Shown here piece by piece: positions 1-7,095 of a stretch of 12,637 nt of DNA. The notes under the pieces were generated by a model that ran no database searches, was not told the DNA's origin, and worked only from the letters and a program-made list of their open reading frames with translations. Source of the stretch: JBKBMT01 sp046295655 (GTDB lineage Bacteria > Pseudomonadota > Alphaproteobacteria > Rhodobacterales > Rhodobacteraceae); assembly GCA_046295655.1 (NCBI GenBank), contig JBKBMT010000072.1, forward strand, positions 1 to 12,637, written 5' to 3'. Position numbers and translations under genes: made by a program. Numbering within the stretch: position 1 is the stretch's first letter; each line of letters begins with the position of its first letter.

Positions 1-529
1 TCCATGCGCGGTGTTTCACCAGCCCGCCGCCCTGGTCCGAGGCCGCCTTTGCCGCGGCCCTTGCCGACCCGAACGGATTTCTCTGCGGCGAGGGCGCGGG
101 CTTCGCCCTCGGGCGGGTCACGCTTGACGAGGCGGAACTCCTGACCCTCGCGGTCGCGCCCGAGGCGCGGCGGCGTCACTTGTCTCTCGAATGGCGCGTC
201 GACGACATGGCCCCGATCGCAGCGGATGCGGACGCCCTGCGGCAGGTGCTGCTCAATCTCCTGCTGAACGCCTGCNNNNNNNNNNGGCGCGGCGGCAGGG
301 TGTCGGCGCACGGCTGCTGGCCGCGTTCGAGGCCGGGGCGGCGGCGCGCGGTGCGGCGCGCGTCCATCTCGAGGTCGCGGCCGACAACCTGGCCGCACGC
401 GCGCTCTACGACCGCGCAGGCTGGCACCTGACCGGGCGGAGGCAGGGCTATTTCCGCCGCCCGGGCGGGCCTGCGGCGGATGCGCTGCTCATGGCAAAGG
501 CGCTGAAGGGCGCGGCATCCGATCCCTGA
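1..529 (+). CDS. rimI: RimI-type GNAT N-acetyltransferase, 5'-partial and interrupted by a misassembly
   Basis: GNAT-family acetyltransferase resembling RimI, which transfers acetyl from acetyl-CoA to the N-terminal alanine of ribosomal protein S18. The N-terminal part reads in frame from position 3 to 173: an RCF..PPPWSE start typical of RimI, then a beta-strand region ending LLTLAVAPEARR. The C-terminal part reads from 287 to the TGA at 527-529, in a different frame because the gap length is arbitrary. It starts ARRQGVGARLL, the acetyl-CoA pyrophosphate-binding R/Q-x-x-G-x-G/A loop, and continues with LEVAADNLAARALYDRAGW, a GNAT hallmark. Joining 173 to 296 restores a continuous motif A (PEARRQGVGARLL). 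The material between is foreign. The true start codon lies left of the window. RimI identity is likely; another GNAT family member is possible. Confidence 0.8.
174..275 (+). other. Misplaced fragment of a sensor histidine kinase (chimeric insert)
   Basis: About 102 bp in the same frame as the upstream rimI half encode a stretch ending ALRQVLLNLLLNAC. This is the N-box start of a HATPase_c domain (sensor histidine kinase), preceded by an LEWRVDD-like strand and a D-x-x-ALRQ helix. Nothing like this belongs in the middle of a GNAT protein. The fragment begins at an 11-nt string (164-174) that recurs exactly on the far side of the gap (286-296), and it ends at the Ns. I read it as assembly error, not biology. 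Confidence 0.82.
276..285. other. Assembly gap (10 N)
   Basis: Ten undetermined bases. The round length suggests a scaffolding placeholder rather than a measured distance. If the surrounding insert is artefactual, the true distance between the flanking rimI sequences is zero. Confidence 0.97.
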
Positions 530-548
530 CCGGACGGACAAGAATCAG

Positions 549-578
549 TTGACCGCACTTTGCGTCTGCGGCTTGATT
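549..578 (+). promoter_or_regulatory. Candidate sigma-70-type promoter for the nucleoside-transport operon
   Basis: TTGACC at 549-554 is a good -35 match. After 17-18 nt only a weak -10 (CTTGAT at 572-577 or TTGATT at 573-578) is present. A poor -10 behind a good -35 is common in high-GC alphaproteobacteria. It lies about 80 nt upstream of the BMP gene start, so a leader containing the hairpins at 602-635 would be transcribed. The evidence is motif only. Confidence 0.3.
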
Positions 579-601
579 GGCCGCGATCCGGCAGAGATCG
601 A

Positions 602-635
602 CCGCCCCGCAGGGGCGGCGCAAACCGCCCTTGCG
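602..635 (+). promoter_or_regulatory. Tandem hairpins in the leader of the BMP operon
   Basis: Two adjacent perfect stems. Stem 1 pairs CCGCCCC (602-608) with GGGGCGG (612-618) across a 3-nt loop. Stem 2 pairs CGCAA (619-623) with TTGCG (631-635) across a 7-nt loop. The loop of stem 2 carries CCGCCC (625-630), which can instead pair with GGGCGG at 613-618, so the two arrangements compete. The ribosome-binding site (GGGAGAG, 646-652) follows 11 nt later. There is no U-tract. This could be a terminator for rimI or an mRNA leader control element; function is unproven. Confidence 0.4.
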
Positions 636-657
636 GCGCGACCCTGGGAGAGACCGA

Positions 658-1647
658 ATGACCATCCATCGCAGATTTTTGGGCGCCGCCGCTGCGCTGG
701 CGCTGGGCGCGGGTGCCGCGCTGGCCGAACCGGCACTGATCTTCGATCTTGGCGGCAAGTTCGACAAGTCGTTCAACGAGGCGGCGCACAACGGGGCGCA
801 GCGCTGGGCGGCCGAGACCGGGGGCACCTACAAGGAACTGGAAATGCAGTCCGAGGCGCAGCGCGTGCAGTTTGCCCGCCGCATGGCCGAGGCCGGCGCC
901 AACCCGATCGTCGTCATGGGCTTCCAGAACGAATCCACCCTGCGCGAGGTCGCGCCGGACTATCCCGACACCTCGTTCGTGCTGATCGACGCCGTCGTTG
1001 ACCTGCCGAACGTCCGCTCGGTCATCTTCGCCGAACACGAAGGTTCGTATCTGGTCGGCATGCTGGCCGCCCGCGCCAGCAAGACCGGGACGATCAGCTT
1101 CGTCGGCGGCATGGAGATCCCGCTGATCTCGGCCTTCGCCTGCGGCTATGCCCAGGGCGCCAGGGCGGTCAATCCCGACATCAACGTGATCGTCAACTAC
1201 ACCGGCAACACGCCGGCGGCCTGGAACGACCCGGTGCGCGGCGGCGAGATCACCCGCGCCCAGATCAGCCAGGGGTCGGACGTGGTGTTCGCCGCGGCCG
1301 GCGGCACCGGGCTTGGCGTGCTTCAGACCGCGGCCGATGCGGGGATCCTGTCGATCGGCGTGGACAGCAACCAGAACTACCTGCACCCCGGCAAGGTGCT
1401 GACCTCGATGCTGAAGCTCGTGGATAACGCGGTCTATCAGGCGTTCATGGACGGACCGGGGCTGGAAACCGGCGTCGTGCTGATGAACCTGGCCGCGGGC
1501 GGCGTCGGCTATGCGCTGGACGAGCACAATGCCGAACTGATCTCGGACGAGATGCGCGCCGAGGTCGATGCCGCCGCCGAGGCGATCAAGGCCGGCACGC
1601 TGGCCGTCCACGACTATCGCACCGACGACACCTGCCCGGCCTTCTGA
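658..1647 (+). CDS. BMP/PnrA-family ABC transporter substrate-binding protein (purine nucleosides likely)
   Basis: Periplasmic binding protein of 329 aa in the Bmp/Med/PnrA family, which delivers purine nucleosides (in other members, related ligands) to its ABC transporter. ATG 658 follows GGGAGAG (646-652). The product begins with a signal peptide: two Arg at residues 5-6, a hydrophobic Ala/Leu-rich stretch, and probable cleavage after ALA at residue 23. There is no lipobox cysteine, unlike the lipoprotein members of Gram-positives and spirochaetes. Family signatures include GGKFDKSFNE (32-41), VVMGFQN (85-91), FAAAGGTGLG (211-220) and GVDSNQNY (234-241), which form the nucleoside cleft in PnrA. 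It is first gene of the operon, 4 nt ahead of the ATPase. The nucleoside ligand is inferred from the family and from the phosphorylase in the same operon. Confidence 0.93.
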   Translation: MTIHRRFLGAAAALALGAGAALAEPALIFDLGGKFDKSFNEAAHNGAQRWAAETGGTYKELEMQSEAQRVQFARRMAEAGANPIVVMGFQNESTLREVAPDYPDTSFVLIDAVVDLPNVRSVIFAEHEGSYLVGMLAARASKTGTISFVGGMEIPLISAFACGYAQGARAVNPDINVIVNYTGNTPAAWNDPVRGGEITRAQISQGSDVVFAAAGGTGLGVLQTAADAGILSIGVDSNQNYLHPGKVLTSMLKLVDNAVYQAFMDGPGLETGVVLMNLAAGGVGYALDEHNAELISDEMRAEVDAAAEAIKAGTLAVHDYRTDDTCPAF

Positions 1648-1651
1648 GGGC

Positions 1652-3226
1652 ATGGCGGATGCACAGACCATGGGGCGGCCGGATGCGGCCGCCCCTGCCC
1701 TGCCCCCGGCGATCGAGCTGCGGGGCATATCCAAGGCCTTCGGGCCGGTGCAGGCCAACCGCGACATCGACATCCGGGTGATGCCCGGGACGATCCACGG
1801 CATCATCGGCGAGAACGGCGCGGGCAAGTCCACGCTGATGTCGATCCTCTACGGCTTCTACAAGGCCGACGCGGGCGAGATCCTGATCGGCGGAAAGCCG
1901 ACCGCCATCCCCGACAGTCAGGCCGCGATCCGCGCCGGGATCGGCATGGTGTTCCAGCATTTCAAGCTGGTGCCGAACTTCACCGTGCTGGAGAACGTCA
2001 TCCTCGGCGCCGAGGACGGCGCGATGCTGCGCCCCTCGCTGGCCAAGGCGCGCCGGGCGCTGGCCGATCTGGCGCGCGAATACGAACTGGAGGTCAACCC
2101 CGATGCGGTGGTCGAGGATCTGTCGGTCGGCCAGCAGCAGCGGGTCGAGATCCTCAAGGCGCTCTACCGTCACGCCGAGATCCTGATCCTCGACGAACCC
2201 ACGGGCGTGCTGACCCCGGCCGAAGCCGACCATCTGTTCCGCATCCTGCGCGGCCTGCGCGACCAGGGCAAGACGATCGTCCTGATCACCCACAAGCTGC
2301 GCGAGATCATGGAGATCACCGAGGCGGTCAGCGTCATGCGCCGCGGCACGATGGTGGCGACGGTCCGCACCGCCGAGACCAGCCCCGAGGCGCTGGCCGA
2401 ACTGATGGTCGGACGCAAGGTGCTGCTGCGGGTGGACAAGGCGCCCGCGAACCCCGGCCCGGTGGTGCTGGATGTGGAGAACCTGTCGCTGACCGATGGT
2501 GCCGGGGTCGAAAGGCTGCGCGACGTGTCGCTGACCTTGCGCGCGGGCGAGATCCTGGGGATAGCGGGGGTGGCAGGAAACGGCCAGTCGGAACTGCTCG
2601 AGGTGCTGGGCGGGATCCGGCAGGGCGCCACCGGCCGGGTGCGGCTGAAGGGGCAGGACCTGCCGCTGTCCGGCCCGGGCTGCGACGGACAGGCCCGCCG
2701 CGCGGCGGGCATCGCCCATGTCCCCGAGGACCGCCAGCACCTGGGCCTGATCATGGATTTCACCGCCTGGGAGGATGTGGCCTTCGGCTATCACCATGCG
2801 CCGGAATATCAGCGCAACGCCCTGCTGATGGACCCGGACCGGATCCGCAAGGATACCGAGGGCAAGATCGCGCGGTTCGACGTGCGGCCGGCGGATTGCT
2901 GGCTGCCGGCCAAGAACTTTTCCGGCGGGAACCAGCAGAAGATCGTGGTGGCCCGCGAGATCGAGCGCAACCCCGACCTGCTGCTGGTCGGCCAGCCCAC
3001 CCGCGGCGTCGATATCGGCGCGATCGAGTTCATCCACCGCCAGATCGTCGCCCTGCGCGATGCCGGCAAGGCGATCCTGCTGGTTTCGGTCGAGCTGGAC
3101 GAGATCCTGAGCCTCTCGGATCGGATCGCGGTCATGTTCGACGGCCGGATCATGGGCGAACGGCTGCCCGGCGCCACCGACGAGCGCGAACTCGGGATGC
3201 TCATGGCGGGGATCGGGGGCGGCTGA
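1652..3226 (+). CDS. Double-domain ABC transporter ATPase of the BMP/nucleoside type
   Basis: 524-aa cytoplasmic energy-coupling subunit with two fused nucleotide-binding domains, as in the RbsA and YufO/NupO families. Domain 1 is complete: Walker A GENGAGKST (53-61), Q-loop FQHF (101-104), signature LSVGQQQR (157-164), Walker B ILILDEP (177-183), switch His214. Domain 2 is degenerate: Walker-A-like GVAGNGQSE (306-314) lacks the GKS/T core, signature FSGGNQQK (423-430) is intact, Walker B ends in VGQPTRG with Gln in place of the catalytic Glu, and Ser479 stands where the switch His is expected. This asymmetry is normal for the family. ATG 1652 sits behind GAGGG, which overlaps the preceding stop codon. 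The stop overlaps the next gene by 1 nt (TGATG), indicating translational coupling. Confidence 0.95.
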   Translation: MADAQTMGRPDAAAPALPPAIELRGISKAFGPVQANRDIDIRVMPGTIHGIIGENGAGKSTLMSILYGFYKADAGEILIGGKPTAIPDSQAAIRAGIGMVFQHFKLVPNFTVLENVILGAEDGAMLRPSLAKARRALADLAREYELEVNPDAVVEDLSVGQQQRVEILKALYRHAEILILDEPTGVLTPAEADHLFRILRGLRDQGKTIVLITHKLREIMEITEAVSVMRRGTMVATVRTAETSPEALAELMVGRKVLLRVDKAPANPGPVVLDVENLSLTDGAGVERLRDVSLTLRAGEILGIAGVAGNGQSELLEVLGGIRQGATGRVRLKGQDLPLSGPGCDGQARRAAGIAHVPEDRQHLGLIMDFTAWEDVAFGYHHAPEYQRNALLMDPDRIRKDTEGKIARFDVRPADCWLPAKNFSGGNQQKIVVAREIERNPDLLLVGQPTRGVDIGAIEFIHRQIVALRDAGKAILLVSVELDEILSLSDRIAVMFDGRIMGERLPGATDERELGMLMAGIGGG

Positions 3227-4317
3227 TGGAGCGGATGCCGAAATGGGCCGACGCGGTGCTGGTGCCGCTGCTGTCGCTGCTGATCGCCTTCGTCATTTCG
3301 GGCCTCGTGATCCTTGCCATCGGCGAGAATCCCTGGGCGGCGATGAAGCTGATGGTCTCGGGCGCGCTGGGCTCCACCTACGGCTGGGGCTACACGCTCT
3401 ATTACGCGACCAACTTCATGTTCACCGGTCTGGCCGTGGCGGTCGCCTTCCATGCCGGCCTGTTCAACATCGGCGGCGAGGGGCAGGCGACCCTGGGCGG
3501 TCTCGGTGTCGCGCTGTGCTGTCTCTACCTGCCATGGCCGCACTGGTCGATGGCGCTCGGCGGGGCGATGATCTCGGCCGCGGCCTTCGGTGCGCTCTGG
3601 GCGACGATTCCGGCCTGGCTTCAGGCGCGGCGCGGCAGCCACATCGTCATCACCACGATCATGTTCAACTTCATCGCCGCCTCGGTGATGAACTATGTCC
3701 TGGTCAACCTTCTGCGACCGCGCGGGTCGATGGACCCGGCCTCGCCCCGTTTTCCGGCCGAGACGAAACTGCCCAACCTCGCCGATGTCCTTGGCCTCGT
3801 CGGCATCCCCTTCTCGCCCCGGACGCCGGCCAACATCACCCTTCTGGTCGCGCTTCTGGCCTGTTTCCTCGTCTGGCTCCTGATCTGGCGCACGCGGCTG
3901 GGCTATCAGATCCGGGCCTTCGGCAAGTCCGAGAAGGCGGCCGTCTATGCCGGCATTTCTCCGGTCAGGATCACCATGTTCGCCATGCTGATCTCGGGCG
4001 GGCTGGCGGGGATGATGGCGATCAACAACGTGATGGGCGAGGCGCAGCGGCTGGTGATCAACGCGGCCGAGGGGGCAGGCTTCATCGGCATCGCGGTGGC
4101 GCTGATGGGGCGCAGCCACCCGCTGGGCGTGGCGCTGGCGGCGGTGCTGTTCGGGTTCCTCTATCAGGGTGGCGCGGAACTTGCGCTCTGGACCTCGATC
4201 CCGCGCGAGCTGATCGTGGTGATCCAGGCACTGGTGATCCTGTTCACCGGGGCGCTGGACAACATGGTGCGGATGCCGGTGGAACGGGCCTTCGCCGCCC
4301 TGCGGAGGGGAAGGTGA
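3226..4317 (+). CDS. ABC transporter permease 1 of the BMP/nucleoside system
   Basis: 363-aa polytopic inner-membrane permease of the BPD_transp_2 (LivHM/RbsC-like) superfamily, longer-type subunit corresponding to NupP/YufP. Visible features are an N-terminal membrane segment (about 10-32), the family motif FHAGLFNIGGEGQ, the amphipathic coupling region ARRGSHIVITTIMFN, and a later cytoplasmic loop RAFGKSEKAAVYAGI followed by further membrane helices. The ATG at 3226-3228 overlaps the ATPase stop (TGATG). The stop overlaps the start of permease 2 in the same way, with a GGAGG ribosome-binding site for the latter at 4304-4308. It should pair with permease 2 to form the translocation channel. 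Confidence 0.94.
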   Translation: MERMPKWADAVLVPLLSLLIAFVISGLVILAIGENPWAAMKLMVSGALGSTYGWGYTLYYATNFMFTGLAVAVAFHAGLFNIGGEGQATLGGLGVALCCLYLPWPHWSMALGGAMISAAAFGALWATIPAWLQARRGSHIVITTIMFNFIAASVMNYVLVNLLRPRGSMDPASPRFPAETKLPNLADVLGLVGIPFSPRTPANITLLVALLACFLVWLLIWRTRLGYQIRAFGKSEKAAVYAGISPVRITMFAMLISGGLAGMMAINNVMGEAQRLVINAAEGAGFIGIAVALMGRSHPLGVALAAVLFGFLYQGGAELALWTSIPRELIVVIQALVILFTGALDNMVRMPVERAFAALRRGR

Positions 4318-5282
4318 TGGATTTCGCCACGATCATCCAGATCCTCGACTCGACGCTGCGGCTGGCCACGCCGCTTCTGCTGGCCTGCCTTGCCGGCATG
4401 TTCTCGGAACGGGCGGGCATCTTCGACATCGGGCTGGAGGGGAAGATGCTGGGCGCGGCCTTCCTGTCGGCGGCGGTGGCGGCGGTCACGATGTACGTCT
4501 GGCTGGGGCTCGTCGCGGGGATCGCCGCATAGGTCGCGCTTGCGGGGGTGCACGGGCTGGCCTCGATCACCTTCCGGGGCAATCAGCTGATCTCGGGCGT
4601 GGCGATCAACTTCCTTGCCGCCGGGCTGACGGTGCTGATCGGGCAGAACTGGTTCGCGCTGGGCGGACGCACGCCGTCGCTGATGGGCGGCGGCCGGTTC
4701 GAGCCGATCACCCTGCCCCTCGCCGAAACGCTGGCCCCGGTGCCGGTGATCGGGCCGATCTGGTCGGTGCTGCTGTCGGGACACACGATCCTTGTCTATG
4801 CGGCCTTCGCGGCGGTGCCGATCTCGTGGTGGGTGCTCTATCGCACCCGCTTCGGCCTGCGGCTTCGCGCGGTGGGCGAGAACCCCGCCGCAGTGGATAC
4901 CGCCGGGGTTTCGGTCATCCGGCTGCGCTTTGCGGCGGTGGCGATCTGCGGGCTTCTGTGCGGGCTCGCGGGCGCCTATCTGGCCACCGGTCTTTCGGCG
5001 GGCTTCGTCAAGGACATGACCGCCGGACGCGGCTTCATCGCGCTGGCGGCCCTGATCTTCGCCAAGTGGCGGCCGGTGCAGGCGATGTTCACCTGCCTGC
5101 TGTTCGGCCTGCTGGAGGCGATCGTGAACCGCTACCAGAACCTCGACCTTGGCGGCGTGGTGATCCCGGTGCAGGTGATGCAGGCGCTGCCCTATGTGCT
5201 GACGGTGGTGATCCTGGCCGGCTTCGTCGGCAAGGCGATCCCGCCGCGGGCCGGGGGAGAGCCCTATGTCAAGGAGCGTTGA
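4317..5282 (+). pseudogene. ABC transporter permease 2 of the BMP/nucleoside system, interrupted by an in-frame TAG
   Basis: Second, shorter BPD_transp_2 permease (NupQ/YufQ-like). Reading from ATG 4317, the frame codes for 71 aa including ERAGIFDIGLEGKMLGAAF, hits TAG at 4530-4532 (codon 72), and then continues in the same frame with a normal permease to TGA 5280-5282: HGLASITFRGNQLISGVAINF, the loop VGENPAAVDTAG, GRGFIALAALIFAKWRP and a C-terminal GGEPYVKER. The full length would be 321 aa. No base is inserted or deleted, so a single substitution explains it. CAG, TCG, TGG, TTG, AAG, GAG or a Tyr codon are each one base away. A GTG restart at 4548 has no well-spaced ribosome-binding site and would lose the first helices. 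Either sequencing error or a real nonsense mutation that would disable the transporter. Confidence 0.9.
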
Positions 5283-5285
5283 GGC

Positions 5286-5292
5286 GGAGGAG
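5286..5292 (+). promoter_or_regulatory. Ribosome-binding site favouring the ATG at 5296 for the phosphorylase
   Basis: GGAGGAG lies just downstream of the permease stop and 3 nt before ATG 5296. A competing start at 5266 also has a GGGGGAGA 5 nt upstream (5253-5260). Those bases, however, encode the conserved GGEP of the permease C-terminus, so they are explained without a ribosome-binding role. Confidence 0.6.
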
Positions 5293-5295
5293 CCG

Positions 5296-6102
5296 ATGGG
5301 CGAGGCGGCGGGGCGGCTGGCGGATCTGGTGCGCGGCCGGGCGGGGGCGGCGCCGGTGCGGCTGGGCCTCGTGCTGGGTTCGGGCCTCGGGCATCTGGCC
5401 GGCGCGGTCGAGGGGGCGGCGATCCCCTATGCCGATCTGCCCGGCTTTCCCCATGCCGGCGTTTCGGGGCACAATCCGGTGCTGGCGGTGGGCGATCTGG
5501 AGGGCGTGCGCGTCGCGGTCTTCGGCGGCCGGGCGCATTACTACGAGACCGGCGATCCGGCGGCGATGCGCCTGCCGCTGGAGGTGCTTCGCGCGCTGGG
5601 CACCGGGGCGCTGATCCTGACCAATGCGGCCGGCAGTCTGCGGGCCGACCTGCGGCCCGGCGATCTGATGCTGCTGTCCGATCACATCAACTACAACGGC
5701 CGCAATCCGCTGATCGGCGAACCGACGGACGCCCGCTTCGTGCCGATGACCGAGGCGCACGACCCCGGCCTGCGCGCGGCGCTGAAATCGGCGGCCGCGG
5801 CCGAGGGCGTGGCGCTGGCCGAGGGGGTCTATGCCTGGTATTCCGGCCCCTCGTTCGAGACCCCGGCCGAGATCCGGGCGCTGCGCATCCTCGGGGCCGA
5901 TGCGGTGGGCATGTCCACCGTGCCCGAGGTGATCCTGGCCCGCTTCCTGGGCCTGCGGGTCGCCGCCGTGTCCACCATCACCAACATGGCGGCAGGCCTG
6001 TCGGACGAGGCGATCAGCCACGAGCATACCAAGGCCATGGCCCCGCTCGGCGCAGCGAAGTTCGAGCGGATCCTGCGGCGGATGCTGCGCGACCTCGACT
6101 GA
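5296..6102 (+). CDS. Purine nucleoside phosphorylase (trimeric PNP class)
   Basis: 268-aa cytoplasmic enzyme (EC 2.4.2.1) of the trimeric PNP/MTAP family. It cleaves purine ribonucleosides with phosphate to the free base and ribose-1-phosphate. Motifs: phosphate loop GSGLG (28-32), GRAHYYE (78-84), TNAAGS (109-114), SGPSFE (183-188), MSTVPE (206-211) and TNMAAGL (229-235). Glu188 and Asn230 match the Glu/Asn pair that binds N1/O6 and N7 of 6-oxopurines in the mammalian enzyme, so guanosine and inosine are the likely substrates. The start at 5296 is chosen from the ribosome-binding site at 5286-5292; an upstream ATG at 5266 would add 10 residues and overlap the permease. Last gene of the transport operon, so imported nucleosides would be cleaved directly. 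Confidence 0.93.
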   Translation: MGEAAGRLADLVRGRAGAAPVRLGLVLGSGLGHLAGAVEGAAIPYADLPGFPHAGVSGHNPVLAVGDLEGVRVAVFGGRAHYYETGDPAAMRLPLEVLRALGTGALILTNAAGSLRADLRPGDLMLLSDHINYNGRNPLIGEPTDARFVPMTEAHDPGLRAALKSAAAAEGVALAEGVYAWYSGPSFETPAEIRALRILGADAVGMSTVPEVILARFLGLRVAAVSTITNMAAGLSDEAISHEHTKAMAPLGAAKFERILRRMLRDLD

Positions 6103-6115
6103 ACACCGCGGCGGT

Positions 6116-6145
6116 TTGACAAGGCCGCATCGCCGGGCGACTGTG
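6116..6145 (+). promoter_or_regulatory. Candidate promoter for the TSUP/TIGR02186 pair
   Basis: A perfect -35 hexamer TTGACA at 6116-6121 stands in the 72-nt gap between the phosphorylase and the TSUP gene. The -10 region 17-18 nt downstream (around 6139-6145) is a poor match. Its place in a short non-coding gap before a functionally different gene supports a new transcription unit starting here. Confidence 0.4.
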
Positions 6146-6174
6146 CAGGGTGCCCGCCCGCCGCGGATCTGCCG

Positions 6175-7095
6175 ATGACGCTTTACCTTCCGATTGCCGA
6201 GGTTTCGGTGAATATCCTGGTCCTTCTGGGGCTGGGCGGCATCGTGGGGATGCTGTCGGGGATATTCGGCGTCGGCGGCGGCTTCCTGATCACGCCGCTG
6301 CTGATGTTCATCGGCATCCCCTCGGCCGTCGCGGTGGCGACCGGGGCGAACCAGGTGGTCGCCTCGTCGGTGTCGGGTGTGCTGGCGCAGATGCGCCGCA
6401 AGGGGGTGGATTTCCACATGGGCGCCGTGCTGCTGGCCGGCGGGGTGGTCGGATCGGCGGCCGGGATCGCGGTGTTCGACGCGCTGCGACGGGCCGGACA
6501 GGTCGATCTGCTGGTGCAGTTCTCCTATGTGATCTTTCTCGGGCTGATCGGGGCGCTGATGTTCCAGGAAAGCCTGCGCGCCTGGCGCAGGACCGCCAGC
6601 GGCACCGCCCCGCCGCGCCGGTCGCACCAGCACTATCTGGTCCACCGCCTGCCGCTGAAGATGAAGTTCCGCACCTCGGGGCTGTACATCAGTGCGATTC
6701 CGCCGCTGGGGGTGGGGGCGCTGGTGGGCTTCCTGGCGGCGATCATGGGAGTGGGCGGCGGGTTCATCATGGTGCCCGCGATGATCTATTTCCTCGGCAT
6801 GCCGACCCGGGTGGTGGTCGGCACCTCGCTGTTCCAGATCGTCTTCGTCACCGCCTTCACCACGGTCATGCATGCCGTCACGTCCTATTCGGTGGACATC
6901 CTGCTGGCGGTGGTGCTGATCCTCGGCGGGGTGATCGGGGCGCAGGTCGGCACCCAGATCGGGACGAGGCTCAAGGCCGAACAGCTGCGGATCCTGCTGG
7001 CGCTGCTGGTCCTCGCGGTTGCCGGCAAGATCGCACTCGATCTGGTCCTGCGGCCGTCCGAACTCTATTCGATCACGCCGGGCCGACTGCCATGA
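6175..7095 (+). CDS. TSUP (TauE/SafE) family membrane exporter
   Basis: 306-aa polytopic inner-membrane protein of the TauE/SafE (TSUP) family, whose members move sulfur-containing or other small organic anions; the substrate here is unknown. The protein has the family's internal duplication: GVGGGF occurs at 32-37 and again at 192-197, each after a first helix of a half (about 15-31 and 178-191). A charged cytoplasmic loop with RRTASGTAPPRRSHQHY (138-154) separates the halves. ATG 6175 is the only reasonable start. It is preceded by a weak GGAT rather than a strong ribosome-binding site, and the N-terminus YLPIAEVSVN fits what I recall of alphaproteobacterial homologues. The stop overlaps the next gene by 4 nt (ATGA), so the two are likely co-translated. 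Confidence 0.9.
   Translation: MTLYLPIAEVSVNILVLLGLGGIVGMLSGIFGVGGGFLITPLLMFIGIPSAVAVATGANQVVASSVSGVLAQMRRKGVDFHMGAVLLAGGVVGSAAGIAVFDALRRAGQVDLLVQFSYVIFLGLIGALMFQESLRAWRRTASGTAPPRRSHQHYLVHRLPLKMKFRTSGLYISAIPPLGVGALVGFLAAIMGVGGGFIMVPAMIYFLGMPTRVVVGTSLFQIVFVTAFTTVMHAVTSYSVDILLAVVLILGGVIGAQVGTQIGTRLKAEQLRILLALLVLAVAGKIALDLVLRPSELYSITPGRLP

Noticed and set aside
180..431. Histidine kinase gene beginning at TTG 180
   Set aside because: Only the N-box segment before the gap looks like a kinase. After the Ns, the sequence makes good sense as RimI in another frame.
448..1833. Long minus-strand open frame opposite the BMP gene
   Set aside because: Low-complexity Arg/Gly/His-rich translation without recognisable domains. 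It is the antisense of a well-supported gene, and long antisense frames are expected at this GC content. The same applies to the large minus-strand frames at 1586-3037, 2809-4119, 5269-6873, 9883-10779 and 11138-12580.
2567..3100. Second nucleotide-binding domain of the ATPase looks broken (no GKS/T, no catalytic Glu, no switch His)
   Set aside because: This asymmetric degeneration is typical of double-domain ATPases in the RbsA/BMP families, so it is not a sign of decay.
4530..4532. TAG as a recoded codon (pyrrolysine or suppressor)
   Set aside because: Alphaproteobacteria are not known to recode TAG, nothing around the codon resembles a recoding element, and a single base change explains it.
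4548..5282. Independent shorter permease starting at GTG 4548
   Set aside because: It would lack the first membrane helices and the conserved GLEG region. The apparent G-run lies too close to the GTG, and the upstream 71 codons are clearly part of the same family in the same frame.
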